Origin: Chloroflexota bacterium
Lineage (GTDB): Bacteria > Chloroflexota > Chloroflexia > Chloroheliales > Chloroheliaceae
Reading direction: 5' to 3'
DNA: 64,000 nt
NCBI GenBank assembly: GCA_028287745.1
Contig: JAQBPB010000133.1
Span: 1 to 64,000, forward strand
The notes under the pieces were generated by a model. The model was not told the origin of the DNA, searched no databases, and saw only the letters and a list, made by a program, of their open reading frames with translations. Below, piece after piece: positions 32,336 through 41,778 of this stretch (position 1 is the first letter of the stretch; the number at the start of each line of letters is the position of its first letter). Position numbers and translations under genes: made by a program.

Positions 32336-34309
32336 ATGATGCAAACAAACATGCCTAGCCTTGAGCTTGGCGGTTCTCAGGAGGAGCAGGCGCTAGCCAG
32401 CCAGGTCTGGAACCTGATGCGGATGCGTGGTTTCTCCTATGCGATGACCCGCCCGATTTCGCTGACCCTGGAGCAATTGGCCGAATATTTTTCAGGCCAG
32501 AAATACCAGGGCCTCGAAAAGCCGGAAGAAGTCGCCCCGCTGATAGACCGGGCCCTTTCGGGCAGCCCGGCGGTCTTTTTGCGAGAAGAAACCTCGCTTA
32601 CCGAAGAGGAAACCGATGGGGTTGAGGAAAATCAACCGGCTATCCCCCTGGTAAATTACAAAACTACCAAAAGTGGGAAAGCGCCGGTTAACGAAACCCT
32701 GGACCAGCACAGTTTCAAAACTCGCCTGTTCCAGGAAGCCAAACCTGTCACAGCCGCGACCGAGGAAGAAGAAGCGGTGCGGATACCTGAGACACCCCAA
32801 CATACTTCCCACGCGATTAGCTTGCCCGTAGCTGCGACCCAGGCTCCGGCGCCCCAACCGGCCTCAGCGCCCGTCTCGGCCCAGCCGCAACGGCCTGCCG
32901 CCCCGGCTCCGGCCCCGGCCCAGCCGCAACGACCCGCCGCCCCGGCTCCGGTGACTCCTATGGTACCCGCAGTTGTTCAAAAGCCGGTTACCCCTGCCCC
33001 CGCTGCTACGCCTGCGGCCCAGACGCCCGCAGCAGTACGGCCCGCTGCCCCGGTGCAACCGCTGCCAACCCCGCCGCAACCCGCACCCGCACCGGCCCCG
33101 GTTGCTGCCGGACCGTTAGAAATTGCAGTAGCGGACGGTGTGAAGGTTGATGTAAATCGCCCGCTGAACGAAGTACTGGCCCAATACGGCGACTACTTTG
33201 CTTCGGCCCTGGTCCCGGCCCTGGAAGAAGATTTCCGCTTCATCAATTTTGCCAACAACTGGTACCTGGAAGAAATCACCGGTCGTTACAATAAAGGTGA
33301 CTTCCGCCGGATACGGGAGTACATGCAGGATAATGAAGGCCCCGTTAGCGATACCGCGATCATGGCCGACCTGTGGGGCAAGCGCACCACCGACCCGGAT
33401 TATGAAGCGACTCGCTTTGCCCTGAACTTCCGGCTGTACAAGGAAAAGAAGGACTTTGAATTCGTCGGTGCGGCCGATGACCGGGTCTGGACCGCTCCTG
33501 GCTTACCCCAGATCGGCAACCCTCGTCACAAGGCAACCGAAATCGGGACCGACTACAAGTTCCTGGAAGACCCGCAGCAGGTTGATCCTTCGGAAATTAC
33601 CGTGGAAAACGGCCGCAAAGTCTGGCGGCATATGCTCACCTTCTATGAATACGAGAACGGTGTGCTGCCTTACGATGCTTCCGCCCGCGAATTCTTCCCG
33701 GCTCCTTTGCTGGAAGAACAAAAATCGCTGGTCCTCCGCTTCGAAGCGCCGCAGCTATACTTCACCTACACCGCCGAATTGCGCTACCCCACTGGTAGCC
33801 GGGGCGGCTGGGTTGGTGGCTTAGAGCAGTTCTTTGAAGAAAACCTTGTTCCGGGCGCTATCCTGGTTATCCGCCAGGGCGACAAGAGCAATCACTTCAC
33901 AATCGAGTACGAACAGAGCGAGGAACAGAACGCTAACGTACTGTTCTACGACGAGCGCCGCCAGAAGTTTGTTTTCCGGCCAATCGTCTTTGCCTGCGAG
34001 ATTATCGCGGAAGGTCTGCTTACCCCTGACCGCTATGCCAAGCTTAACGGCCAGAAACGGTTGGAAGATAGCGACCGGAAAAAGACCGACCAGGTCGTGG
34101 CGTCGGCGTTCGAGTTTGCCGGACAGAAATCTTCCCAGGGCTACTACGCCCTGCTCGATGATCTCTACCCGGTCGTTAACATCGAACGGCCTTTCAGCCG
34201 CAATTACCTGCGTCACCTGCTGACTCACGGTAACTCGATGTTCCAGCCTGACGAAACCACGCCGGATGCTTTCTATTACAAGCCTCCGCAGTCCGGGTTC
34301 CGCCGCTAG
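32336..34309 (+). CDS. 657-residue protein of unknown function with Pro/Ala linker
   Basis: Not recognised. Three parts can be seen. Residues 1-85 form a compact helical domain (EEQALASQVWNLMRMRGFSY ... LTLEQLAEYFSGQKYQG ... PLIDRALSG), suggestive of a winged-helix or HARE-HTH-like module. Residues ~90-260 are a disordered linker rich in Pro, Ala and Gln. Residues ~265-657 are a conserved-looking alpha/beta region without TM helices. Within it, ~590-650 (QGYYALLDDLYPVVNIERPFSRNYLRHLLTHG) again resembles a small helical, possibly DNA- or protein-binding, domain. Codon use matches the neighbours. It appears cytosolic. A hairpin terminator lies 53 nt after the stop. Confidence 0.8.
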   Translation: MMQTNMPSLELGGSQEEQALASQVWNLMRMRGFSYAMTRPISLTLEQLAEYFSGQKYQGLEKPEEVAPLIDRALSGSPAVFLREETSLTEEETDGVEENQPAIPLVNYKTTKSGKAPVNETLDQHSFKTRLFQEAKPVTAATEEEEAVRIPETPQHTSHAISLPVAATQAPAPQPASAPVSAQPQRPAAPAPAPAQPQRPAAPAPVTPMVPAVVQKPVTPAPAATPAAQTPAAVRPAAPVQPLPTPPQPAPAPAPVAAGPLEIAVADGVKVDVNRPLNEVLAQYGDYFASALVPALEEDFRFINFANNWYLEEITGRYNKGDFRRIREYMQDNEGPVSDTAIMADLWGKRTTDPDYEATRFALNFRLYKEKKDFEFVGAADDRVWTAPGLPQIGNPRHKATEIGTDYKFLEDPQQVDPSEITVENGRKVWRHMLTFYEYENGVLPYDASAREFFPAPLLEEQKSLVLRFEAPQLYFTYTAELRYPTGSRGGWVGGLEQFFEENLVPGAILVIRQGDKSNHFTIEYEQSEEQNANVLFYDERRQKFVFRPIVFACEIIAEGLLTPDRYAKLNGQKRLEDSDRKKTDQVVASAFEFAGQKSSQGYYALLDDLYPVVNIERPFSRNYLRHLLTHGNSMFQPDETTPDAFYYKPPQSGFRR

Positions 34310-34361
34310 GCAAAGCGGGTGGCTTCTAAAGTCATCCACCATCCACAAACACGCGTGTAAT

Positions 34362-34390
34362 CAAGAGCTGCCCGGACCGGGCAGCTCTTG
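34362..34390 (+). terminator. intrinsic terminator of the 657-residue protein gene
   Basis: A 14-bp near-palindromic stem CAAGAGCTGCCCGG/CCGGGCAGCTCTTG followed by ATTTTTAT. Confidence 0.85.
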
Positions 34391-34480
34391 ATTTTTATAT
34401 GACTCTCAAAGCAATTTCCAGACTATCCAAGAGTTTAAAATAATTATATAATACGTACACTTTATATAACATCCCTGGCT

Positions 34481-34592
34481 GGCACTAAAGTTAAGCTTAA
34501 CGGTGCAAGCCATTCGCATTTAATTAGGTTCACTAAGGTGGTGCTTTTAACCACAAAACCTGGGGGAAGTACTCCCTTCTGCCGGAGGTTTT
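34481..34592 (+). promoter_or_regulatory. structured leader upstream of the DUF4436 gene
   Basis: Three hairpins can be drawn. One has GGCAC/GTGC enclosing GTTAA/TTAAC near 34482-34512. The second has GTGG (34538-34541) with CCAC (34551-34554). The third has AAAACCT (34555-34561) with AGGTTTT (34586-34592) enclosing GGGA/TCCC. It could be a cis-acting RNA; no known riboswitch consensus is satisfied. The rest of the 335-bp gap holds only the upstream terminator and AT-rich sequence. Confidence 0.3.
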
Positions 34593-34644
34593 GATGGAAC
34601 TAGCGCCCCGATTTACTAACACTCCCAAAGAAAGGTGATGTTAA

Positions 34645-35589
34645 ATGTCAGTTGTAGAAGAAAAAACCCCGCCCGTTACAGAAGGTCAGGCAGGAAAAAA
34701 ACCTGGCAATCCCAGGTTAAAATTAAGCCTGATTGGGGCTGGAATGTTCCTGGTGTTCGTGGTTGCCTATATTTTCACCCTGGCCGGTTTCCAGAATGAA
34801 TTGACCACCCGGAAATTAGCTTATGGTTCTGCCACCACCAGCGGGCCCGACCGGGTGGATATGCTGGTAACCGTCCTGACGATTGACCCAATCAAAAGCA
34901 TAATGACCGTCCGGCTTGATTTTAGTCCTGTCGGAGCTTATCTTGCGGCGGATGGCAAGAGTTTGAACAAAGATGTGCTGCTCCAGGTCAACAGCACGAC
35001 CGGCGCCCAGGACCGGCCTTTTGCTAAAGGCAAAAGAATGCTTGCCACCGAAGTCACCCTGGGCCTGGATGAAGGTGATGTCGCCAACTATCCCTTCGAT
35101 GTCTATAAGACCGAACTTGATTTGTACATGACCGAAGTTCCCGCCAAAAGTGCCGCGGCAACCGACGCCCTGGAAACGCCTGTCCCGACCGATGTGCAGT
35201 TCCTGGGATCGGTCCACGGCTTCAAAATCGACTCGGCCCTGTTCCCACAGTCCGCCGATGGTTACAACTTTATAGAAATTACCACCGCCCGGTCCACCCC
35301 GACCATTGCCTTCGCGGTCGTTGTGCTTGGGGTCATGGTGTTGATGACCCTGGCGGTGCTTGGGGTTGTTGCCTGGGTTGTCTTCAAAGAGCGGAAGATT
35401 GAGTTTGCTATGTTCGGCTGGATTGGTACCCTGCTGTTCGCCTTCCCGGCCATCCGCAACGCCATGCCAGGGACACCACCTATCGGGGCCTTACCGGACT
35501 TTCTGGCCTTCTTCTGGGTTGAAGGAATCGTCGGAATTGCTATGATTGTCCTGGTAATTACCTGGCTAAAGCGCCCGGCGGGCAAATAA
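34645..35589 (+). CDS. DUF4436 family membrane protein
   Basis: 314 residues. Polar N-terminus (1-26), TM helix (~28-50), extracytoplasmic beta-rich domain (~60-215; VDMLVTVLTIDPIKSIMTVRLDFSP, YPFDVYKTELDLYM), then three TM helices (~215-245, 255-270, 285-310). This matches DUF4436, an envelope family best known from mycobacteria, of unknown function. AAAGGTG 8 nt before the ATG. Single-gene unit with terminators on both sides. Confidence 0.85.
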   Translation: MSVVEEKTPPVTEGQAGKKPGNPRLKLSLIGAGMFLVFVVAYIFTLAGFQNELTTRKLAYGSATTSGPDRVDMLVTVLTIDPIKSIMTVRLDFSPVGAYLAADGKSLNKDVLLQVNSTTGAQDRPFAKGKRMLATEVTLGLDEGDVANYPFDVYKTELDLYMTEVPAKSAAATDALETPVPTDVQFLGSVHGFKIDSALFPQSADGYNFIEITTARSTPTIAFAVVVLGVMVLMTLAVLGVVAWVVFKERKIEFAMFGWIGTLLFAFPAIRNAMPGTPPIGALPDFLAFFWVEGIVGIAMIVLVITWLKRPAGK

Positions 35590-35614
35590 CCGGGAGCCAG
35601 GCAGACCGTCAAGG

Positions 35615-35660
35615 AAGGTATTTTCGGGGTCGGTTTAGTACCGGGCCCGGAAAATACCTT
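35615..35660 (+). terminator. terminator-like hairpin after the DUF4436 gene
   Basis: An 11-bp stem AAGGTATTTTC (35615-35625) with complement at 35650-35660. The T-tract after it is short (CTTTGA). The remaining gap to 35890 is AT-rich and presumably holds the pepF promoter; nothing else is seen. Confidence 0.6.
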
Positions 35661-35890
35661 CTTTGAGGGCCCTAAAATGATTTACAGCTATAAAAAACCG
35701 GATATTCTCCTATTCTTCACTGTGCCTTTTCCTTTTTTTGATTATTATAAGCTAAAATTAACCAAATAGTTAGTTTTAAGTAGTAAAATAGTCAGACCGG
35801 GTTTTATCCCGCGTTAGCCTGGAATATATTTAACACCCTTAAATTTACAAGGGAATGAGATAATTAAAACGAATACCGAAAGAGAATTTA

Positions 35891-37693
35891 ATGGCTACTG
35901 CAACATTACCCAAACGGTCGGAACTGGCTCAGGAATATACCTGGAACCTGGAAAGTATGTACCAGGATAATGCCCAGTGGGAAAAAGATTTTGAACTGGT
36001 CGGTGAACGCCTGCCCGGAATTGAAGCTTACAAGGATCACCTGGCTGACTCCCCGAAGTCTTTACTCGGGGCGCTTAAAATGCAAGATGAGCTGGGTATT
36101 AAGCTGAGCAGCTTGTATAGCTATGCCAGCATGCGCAAAGACGAAGACAATACCAACGCGGTCTACCAGGCCCTGGAAGACCGGTCAATGAGCCTCTGGG
36201 CGCAACTGGCCGGGGTAACCGCCTTTGTGACTCCCGAAATTATTGCAATGTCCGATGAAACCCTGGCGAAATTCTTCCAGGAAGAGCCAGGCCTGGCGAT
36301 CTATAAGCAGTTCATTGACCAGTTGCGCCGCGAACGCGACCATGTCCGCTCGGCCGAAGTTGAAGAAGTCCTGGCCCAATCGCTGGAACTGGCCCAGGGG
36401 CCAAGCACGATTTACGGCATGCTCTCCAATGCTGACCTGAAGTTCCCGACCATTATCGATGCCGATGGCGACGAAGTAGAACTGACCAAGGGCCGGTTTA
36501 TCGACATTCTTGAAAGCCCGGTACGGCGGGTGCGCAAGGATGCTTTTGAAGCCTTCTACGATACTTTCGCCAAGCACACCAATACCATAGGGGCGACCTA
36601 TGCCTCTTCGGTCAAGAAAGACATCTTTTACGCCCGGACCCACAACTATAAGAGCTCGCTGGACGCGGCCCTCAGCCCGGAAAATATCCCGCAGGAGGTC
36701 TATCACACCCTGGTCGAAACGGTCAACCGCAACCTGCCGGTGCTGCACCGCTATATCAAGCTGCGCAAGAAACTGCTGGGCCTGAGCGACCTGCAAATGT
36801 ACGACCTTTATACGCCACTGATTCCCCAGGCCAAAAAGAAAATTCCGTACCGCGAGTCGGTCGAAACCGTCCTACAGGCCCTGCGCATCCTGGGCGACGA
36901 CTATGTAGCCGAAGTTGAAAAAGGTATAAACTCGCGCTGGATTGATGTTTATGAGAATGTAGGCAAGACCAGCGGCGCTTACAGCTCCGGTTCCTACACT
37001 TCTCAGCCTTTCATCCTGATGAACTACCAGGACAACCTGGATAACATGTTTACGCTGGCCCACGAACTGGGCCACTCGCTGCACAGCCTGTACACCAACC
37101 GCACGCAACCGTTCGTCTATTCCAATTACAGCCTTTTCGTGGCTGAAGTCGCCAGCACCACCAACGAGGCCCTGCTGACCCATTATCTGTTGGACCGGAC
37201 CACAGACAAAGAGGTGCGTACTTACCTGATTAACTCTGAGCTGGAGAAATTCCGGGGGACCCTCTTCCGCCAGACCATGTTTGCCGAGTTTGAACTGGAA
37301 GCCCATAACCGGGCCGAAGCCGGGCAAGCCCTGACACCCGACCTGCTTAACGAGATCTATTTTGACCTGAATAGCCGCTATTACGGCCCGGAAGTACTTT
37401 ATGACCGCCGGATAGCCGGGGAATGGATGCGGATACCGCATTTCTACCGGGCTTTCTACGTCTACCAGTACTCTACCGGTATCTCGGCGGCCACCGCGCT
37501 CTCCCGGCAGATGATCCAGGAAGGAGCGCCAGCCGTAAAACGCTACCGCCAGTTCCTGACCACCGGCGCTTCGGACTACCCGACCAATCTTCTGATCGGG
37601 GCCGGGGTAGATATGACTACGCCGCAACCGGTCCAGCAAGCCATCGACCATTTTGCCGAATTGCTGGATGAAATGGAGCGTTTAACCGCTTAA
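35891..37693 (+). CDS. pepF: oligoendopeptidase F (M3B zinc metallopeptidase)
   Basis: 600 residues, standard PepF length. Zinc site His391-Glu392-x2-His395 (TLAHELGHSLHSLYT) with the third ligand Glu in the following helix (VAEVASTTNEALL). The N-terminal helical region starts with SELAQEYTWNLESMYQ, the family's usual opening. It cleaves oligopeptides of about 7-17 residues in the cytosol during peptide recycling. No signal peptide. Monocistronic, with a terminator directly after the stop. Confidence 0.96.
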   Translation: MATATLPKRSELAQEYTWNLESMYQDNAQWEKDFELVGERLPGIEAYKDHLADSPKSLLGALKMQDELGIKLSSLYSYASMRKDEDNTNAVYQALEDRSMSLWAQLAGVTAFVTPEIIAMSDETLAKFFQEEPGLAIYKQFIDQLRRERDHVRSAEVEEVLAQSLELAQGPSTIYGMLSNADLKFPTIIDADGDEVELTKGRFIDILESPVRRVRKDAFEAFYDTFAKHTNTIGATYASSVKKDIFYARTHNYKSSLDAALSPENIPQEVYHTLVETVNRNLPVLHRYIKLRKKLLGLSDLQMYDLYTPLIPQAKKKIPYRESVETVLQALRILGDDYVAEVEKGINSRWIDVYENVGKTSGAYSSGSYTSQPFILMNYQDNLDNMFTLAHELGHSLHSLYTNRTQPFVYSNYSLFVAEVASTTNEALLTHYLLDRTTDKEVRTYLINSELEKFRGTLFRQTMFAEFELEAHNRAEAGQALTPDLLNEIYFDLNSRYYGPEVLYDRRIAGEWMRIPHFYRAFYVYQYSTGISAATALSRQMIQEGAPAVKRYRQFLTTGASDYPTNLLIGAGVDMTTPQPVQQAIDHFAELLDEMERLTA

Positions 37694-37706
37694 GCAACCA
37701 GTTAAA

Positions 37707-37744
37707 AGAGGCGGCCCGGGGAATTTATTCACCTGGGCCGCCTT
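37707..37744 (+). terminator. intrinsic terminator of pepF
   Basis: A GC-rich stem AGGCGGCCC/GGGCCGCCT extended by CGGG/CCTG pairs and followed by TTTAATAT. Confidence 0.75.
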
Positions 37745-37787
37745 TAATATAGTGCTTTTAAATATAGTAAGGGGTTAGAAAACTAGC

Positions 37788-38930
37788 GTGTCACAAGAAC
37801 TTGAACCAAAAGACTGCTCAACCGCTGTAATCTACCACGAAATGTACGACGGGCGGGGCTTTTCGCGCATAGAACGAAGCTGGGGCCGCTACCGCAGGGG
37901 TATGAATAAATTTATGGAACTGGGCCTTATCGCGCCCGGTTCGCCGGCCCATCCCCTGGAATATGACCCGGCTACTTACCCGGCCAACTCGGCGTACATC
38001 CCGGTTATCCGGGGCCGGGAAGCCACCGAAGCGGAATTACTAACCGTCCACAGCCCCGAACATATCCGGCACATTCGGGCCATGGACGCCCAGGGCACGG
38101 GCATGTTCGACCGGAACGATACCCCGGTCTGGCCGGGCGTGTACCGCCGGGCAGCCCTGGCTGTCGGTGGCACCCTGGTCGGGGCCGAACTGGTCGCCTC
38201 GGGCCGGGCCAGGCACGTCTTTCACGGGGCCGGTGGGCTGCATCACGCCCATTATGACCGGGTTTCGGGCTTTTGTATTTTTAACGATATTGTCGCGGCG
38301 GTCCGCTACTGGCAGCACAATTACGGCTACCGGCGAATTGCAATCCTGGATGTAGACGGGCATCACGGGGACGGCACCCAGGCCCTGCTTTACCAGGAAC
38401 CGGTCCTCAAGGTTTCGATTCACCAGTATGACGGCCGCTTTTTCCCGAAGACCGGTGCTCTGGGCGAACGAGGGACCGGGGCGGGTTGGGGCTATTCGGT
38501 CAACCTGCCCCTGCCGCGTTTTGCAACTGACGAAGAATACCTGCCTTTACTACAAATTGGCCTGGACCAGGTGGAAGCCTACCGCCCGGAAGTAATAATC
38601 CTGCAGTATGGCGTGGATGCCCATTACACCGACCGGATGGTTGGCCTTAAGATCTCGACCAGGGTCTACGAGCAAGTATCCCAGAAGATTCACGAACTGG
38701 CCCACCGGGTCTGTGAGGGGCGGTTATTGGTCGTGGGCGGCGGCGGTTACGAGCCGGAGACGGTTGCGCGCTGCTGGTCAATCTTGCTGGCGAACCTGGC
38801 CGGACGCAGGGACGAACTGGGCCAACGCTACCTGGAACTGTACGATAACCCGGCCGCTCTACCGGAACCCGTTTCAGGCGCGGTAGACGAAGTTAACCGC
38901 CTATTGCAAGTAGTGAAACAGATGTTATAA
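37788..38930 (+). CDS. histone deacetylase family protein (AcuC-like amidohydrolase)
   Basis: 380 residues from a GTG start. Arginase/deacetylase fold: catalytic His pair in GGLHHAHYD, zinc ligands Asp and His in LDVDGHHGDG, third Asp in YGVDAHYTD, and the Gly-rich LVVGGGGYEPE loop near the C-terminus. Bacterial relatives include AcuC (deacetylates acetyl-CoA synthetase) and acetylpolyamine amidohydrolases. The extra ~20 residues in the N-terminus (CSTAVIYHEMYDGRGF) are typical of the AcuC branch, but no acetyl-CoA synthetase or acuA gene is in the window, so the substrate stays open. Confidence 0.93.
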   Translation: MSQELEPKDCSTAVIYHEMYDGRGFSRIERSWGRYRRGMNKFMELGLIAPGSPAHPLEYDPATYPANSAYIPVIRGREATEAELLTVHSPEHIRHIRAMDAQGTGMFDRNDTPVWPGVYRRAALAVGGTLVGAELVASGRARHVFHGAGGLHHAHYDRVSGFCIFNDIVAAVRYWQHNYGYRRIAILDVDGHHGDGTQALLYQEPVLKVSIHQYDGRFFPKTGALGERGTGAGWGYSVNLPLPRFATDEEYLPLLQIGLDQVEAYRPEVIILQYGVDAHYTDRMVGLKISTRVYEQVSQKIHELAHRVCEGRLLVVGGGGYEPETVARCWSILLANLAGRRDELGQRYLELYDNPAALPEPVSGAVDEVNRLLQVVKQML

Positions 38931-39023
38931 TATAATTATTATTTAGGTATTTTTTAGGTTCTGGCCACAATTAAACTGTAGTATTAAAAAATAAGCAGCA
39001 ATGTTAGCTGTGTTAGGGGCGTT

Positions 39024-39542
39024 ATGACGAACCACATTGCAATTCTGAGCCACAAGAGCGTTTTGGATAAAATCCTGTCTGGTGATAAGACAATAGAATC
39101 TCGCTTTAGCCGGGTAAAAAGTGTGCCTTTTGGGCAAATCTTCGCCGGAGACCTGGTTTACTTTAAGCTTAGCGGCGGCCCGGTGCTGGGGCGCGCCCGG
39201 ATTAGCCGGGTGGAAGAATACGATAATTTGAGCCCGCGCCAGATTGAAGAATTAGCCCAACGCTACCAGTTGCAACTGGCCCTTTCGGTAGATTTTTTGG
39301 CCCGCAAGATGGAGTCAAAGTTTGCCAGCCTGCTTTTCCTGGAAGAAGTGGAACCCTGCGAACCCTGGAACTACAAGCAGGAAGGCCGCAGCGGCTGGAT
39401 CGTATTGTCGGGCAACGCCGTAATTGAGCAACCCAAAGTCTACGCCACTACTTCCGCAAGCTCCGTCAATATCATGAATGAACCCGCCGAGGCTCAAGCC
39501 GCAATGTCGGATTTCCGGTCGGTAGGGTTTAAACCGAATTAA
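39024..39542 (+). CDS. ASCH (PUA-like) domain protein
   Basis: 172 residues. The N-terminal ~120 residues fit the ASCH fold: AILSHKSVLDKILSGDKTIESRFSR (helix with the K-x-x-E-x-R type motif), then FAGDLVYFKLSGGPVLGRARISRVEEYDNLS. ASCH domains are RNA-binding-like and some act as amidohydrolases on modified nucleosides. The C-terminal ~45 residues are less ordered. Function unassigned. Stands alone; a hairpin AACCGGCTA/TAGCCGGTT lies at 39697-39720. Confidence 0.85.
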   Translation: MTNHIAILSHKSVLDKILSGDKTIESRFSRVKSVPFGQIFAGDLVYFKLSGGPVLGRARISRVEEYDNLSPRQIEELAQRYQLQLALSVDFLARKMESKFASLLFLEEVEPCEPWNYKQEGRSGWIVLSGNAVIEQPKVYATTSASSVNIMNEPAEAQAAMSDFRSVGFKPN

Positions 39543-39756
39543 ATGCTCCAGGCCATTCATAAGCTTAACCCCTTTTAGTTGTCCGGCTTCCCAGAATTTT
39601 TTTACTCCTGCTCGATTATATCAATAAGAGTATTCCCGGCCTGAAAGGTACCCCTGGGTTTTAACGCCTGCCCAGGCCCAGGTTGACCCACTCTGGAACC
39701 GGCTAAAGTTATAGCCGGTTTATTGACGAATACAGACGAGCAAAAAGGAAATAAGC

Positions 39757-41607
39757 ATGTGGGAACCCTTTTTAGCCAGGCGCAACCCCCTGTCGTCCCG
39801 TCTGGCCCTGGTCTGGCTGGCGGCCCTGCTGCTAACCCTCGGCCTGGGCACAGTCGCGAACTGGCCTGTCCCGGCCAGCGCGGCCGATACAATTTTCTTC
39901 AAAGAAACCAACCTCTCGCTCTCGGATGACCACCGCTTCCTGAGTTACTGGCAGGCTAACGGCGGGTTAGCCCAATTTGGCTATCCTATAACTCCCGAAA
40001 TACTGGAAGTCAACCCGGCCGACCAGCAGACCTATATCGTTCAATGGTTCGAGCGCAACCGCTTCGAGTGGCACCCTGAATTTAAAGGCACCCAATACGA
40101 AGTGCTAATGGGCCTGCTGGGCCGCCAGTTAACCATCGGACGTGAAGGTGAACCGCCCTTTAAGAGCATGCCCGATCCTCATGCGCCCGGTTTTACTTAC
40201 TTCCCACTTACCGGGCATACCCTGGCGAATTCCTTTAAGACTTACTGGGAGACTCACGGCAGCCTGGCCCTCTTCGGCTATCCGATTACCGAAGAATTTA
40301 GCGAACAAAGTACCAATGGCAAGGTATACACTACCCAGTGGTTCGAGCGGGCCCGGTTCGAATATCATCCTGAATTCAAAGGCACCCAATATGAGGTTTT
40401 ATTGGGGCTGCTGGGCAACCAGATTACCGGCGGGTTTGGCTATCCCGAACCGCCGCCCAACAACGTACCGGTTAAACTGGTTGTACCTGACCGCTACAGG
40501 ACCCAACCGTTCAAGGCGGAGCGGTCGATCAATCTACCGCCCGGCTTCAAAATAAGTGTCTATGTTTCCGGCCTGACCGACCCGCGCCTGATGGCCCTGG
40601 CCCCCAGTGGCGATATTTTCATTACCGAACGCAATAACGGTGGCGGCGGCAACGGCAAGGTAAAGATTATCCGAGACCTGAACGGGGATGGAATTGCCGA
40701 CGAAACCCGGGTTTACATGGACAACTTTGGGCCGTATCCGCACGGAATTGCCTTCTTTGGGAATTATTTATATGTCGCTATGGAAACAAAGGTCGTCCGC
40801 TTTCCTTACCAGAGTGGGGATTTAACGCCGCGCGGCCCGGCCCAGACAATTATCAATAACTTACCTTCCGGGCAAGCAGGGGTCGCTAACGGGCATAACA
40901 CCCGCACGATAGTCTTTGGCCCTGACGGCAAGCTGTATGTCTCGATTGGTTCCTCCTGCGATAACTGTATCGAAACCGATCCTCTGCGGGCATCGGTCTG
41001 GCAGTACAACCCTGATGGCACCGGAGGCCAGCCTTTTGCCACCGGGCTGCGTAACGCGGTTGCCCTTGGCTTTGACCCAAAGACCAACCTGCTCTGGACA
41101 GCCGTAAACGGCCGCAACGGCCTGGGTAATGAATTCCCACCCGAGCAGCTTACCCCGCTGCGAAAAGGCGGCAATTACGGCTGGCCTTATTGCGTGGGGA
41201 CTGACCCGCCCAGACCCGACCCCCAGTTCGGGGAAGGTAAAGACGACTTTTGCGCCAGCCAGGTAGACCGGGCCCTGTTAACTTTACAGGCCCACGTGGC
41301 CCCGCTGGGGCTGGCCTTTTACAACGCTACAATGTTCCCGGAAGTCTACCGGGGCGGCCTGTTTGTAGTCCAGCACGGCTCGGCTACCAGCGAAACCTCG
41401 CCTATCTTCGGTGATGGCCTGCGTTTCGTATCTACCCGGCCTGGCAAGCTTCAACAAGGCGTCAAAGACTTCGCCACCGGTTGGATTAATACCAACAAAA
41501 CCAATTACTGGGGCCGGACGGTCTTTCCGCTGGTCGGCAAGGACGGGGCGCTCTATATCAGTGACGATTTTGCCGGGGCAGTCTACCGTATAAGTTATGA
41601 AGGTTAA
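39757..41607 (+). CDS. secreted LGFP-like repeat protein with PQQ-sugar-dehydrogenase-like propeller
   Basis: 616 residues. Signal peptide ~1-43 (LVWLAALLLTLGLGTVANWPVPASAA). Two LGFP-like repeats follow at ~50-130 and ~145-230, each with the pattern F..YW...G.LA.FGYPIT.E...........QWFER.RFE.HPEFKGTQYEVL.GLLG. The rest (~250-616) is a six-bladed propeller like soluble glucose/sorbosone dehydrogenase: DIFITERN, DGIADETRVYMDNF, PHGIAFFGNYLYVA, GHNTRTIVFGPDGKLYVSIGSSCDNC, GLRNAVALGFDP, GALYISDDFAGAVYRI. PQQ use is inferred. The start is set by AAGGAAA 6 nt upstream. One of three proteins in 8 kb sharing the repeat module. Confidence 0.88.
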   Translation: MWEPFLARRNPLSSRLALVWLAALLLTLGLGTVANWPVPASAADTIFFKETNLSLSDDHRFLSYWQANGGLAQFGYPITPEILEVNPADQQTYIVQWFERNRFEWHPEFKGTQYEVLMGLLGRQLTIGREGEPPFKSMPDPHAPGFTYFPLTGHTLANSFKTYWETHGSLALFGYPITEEFSEQSTNGKVYTTQWFERARFEYHPEFKGTQYEVLLGLLGNQITGGFGYPEPPPNNVPVKLVVPDRYRTQPFKAERSINLPPGFKISVYVSGLTDPRLMALAPSGDIFITERNNGGGGNGKVKIIRDLNGDGIADETRVYMDNFGPYPHGIAFFGNYLYVAMETKVVRFPYQSGDLTPRGPAQTIINNLPSGQAGVANGHNTRTIVFGPDGKLYVSIGSSCDNCIETDPLRASVWQYNPDGTGGQPFATGLRNAVALGFDPKTNLLWTAVNGRNGLGNEFPPEQLTPLRKGGNYGWPYCVGTDPPRPDPQFGEGKDDFCASQVDRALLTLQAHVAPLGLAFYNATMFPEVYRGGLFVVQHGSATSETSPIFGDGLRFVSTRPGKLQQGVKDFATGWINTNKTNYWGRTVFPLVGKDGALYISDDFAGAVYRISYEG

Positions 41608-41778
41608 CCCCTGAATTAAAAGCAGCCTGTACCCGGTAAAATTTTCCGGGCAAAGGCTGCTTTTTAAGTGGTTGAACACAATTTGCCACCCTGCCAACGA
41701 TTATGTTAATATAAGGCTAATAAATTACGCTCGTTCCGCAGTTAATGAAAAACTGGAACTAAAATAAGGAGTAATCTT

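Noticed and set aside
33821..34348. 175-codon minus-strand frame opposite the 657-residue protein
   Set aside because: It lies inside a longer, well-bounded plus-strand gene with promoter and terminator.
34481..34592. c-di-GMP-I or cobalamin riboswitch
   Set aside because: The conserved core sequences of these classes are not present in the right order; only loose resemblance.
36872..37651. 259-codon minus-strand frame opposite pepF
   Set aside because: Overlaps the zinc-motif region of an intact PepF; no known domain, and composition typical of antisense frames.
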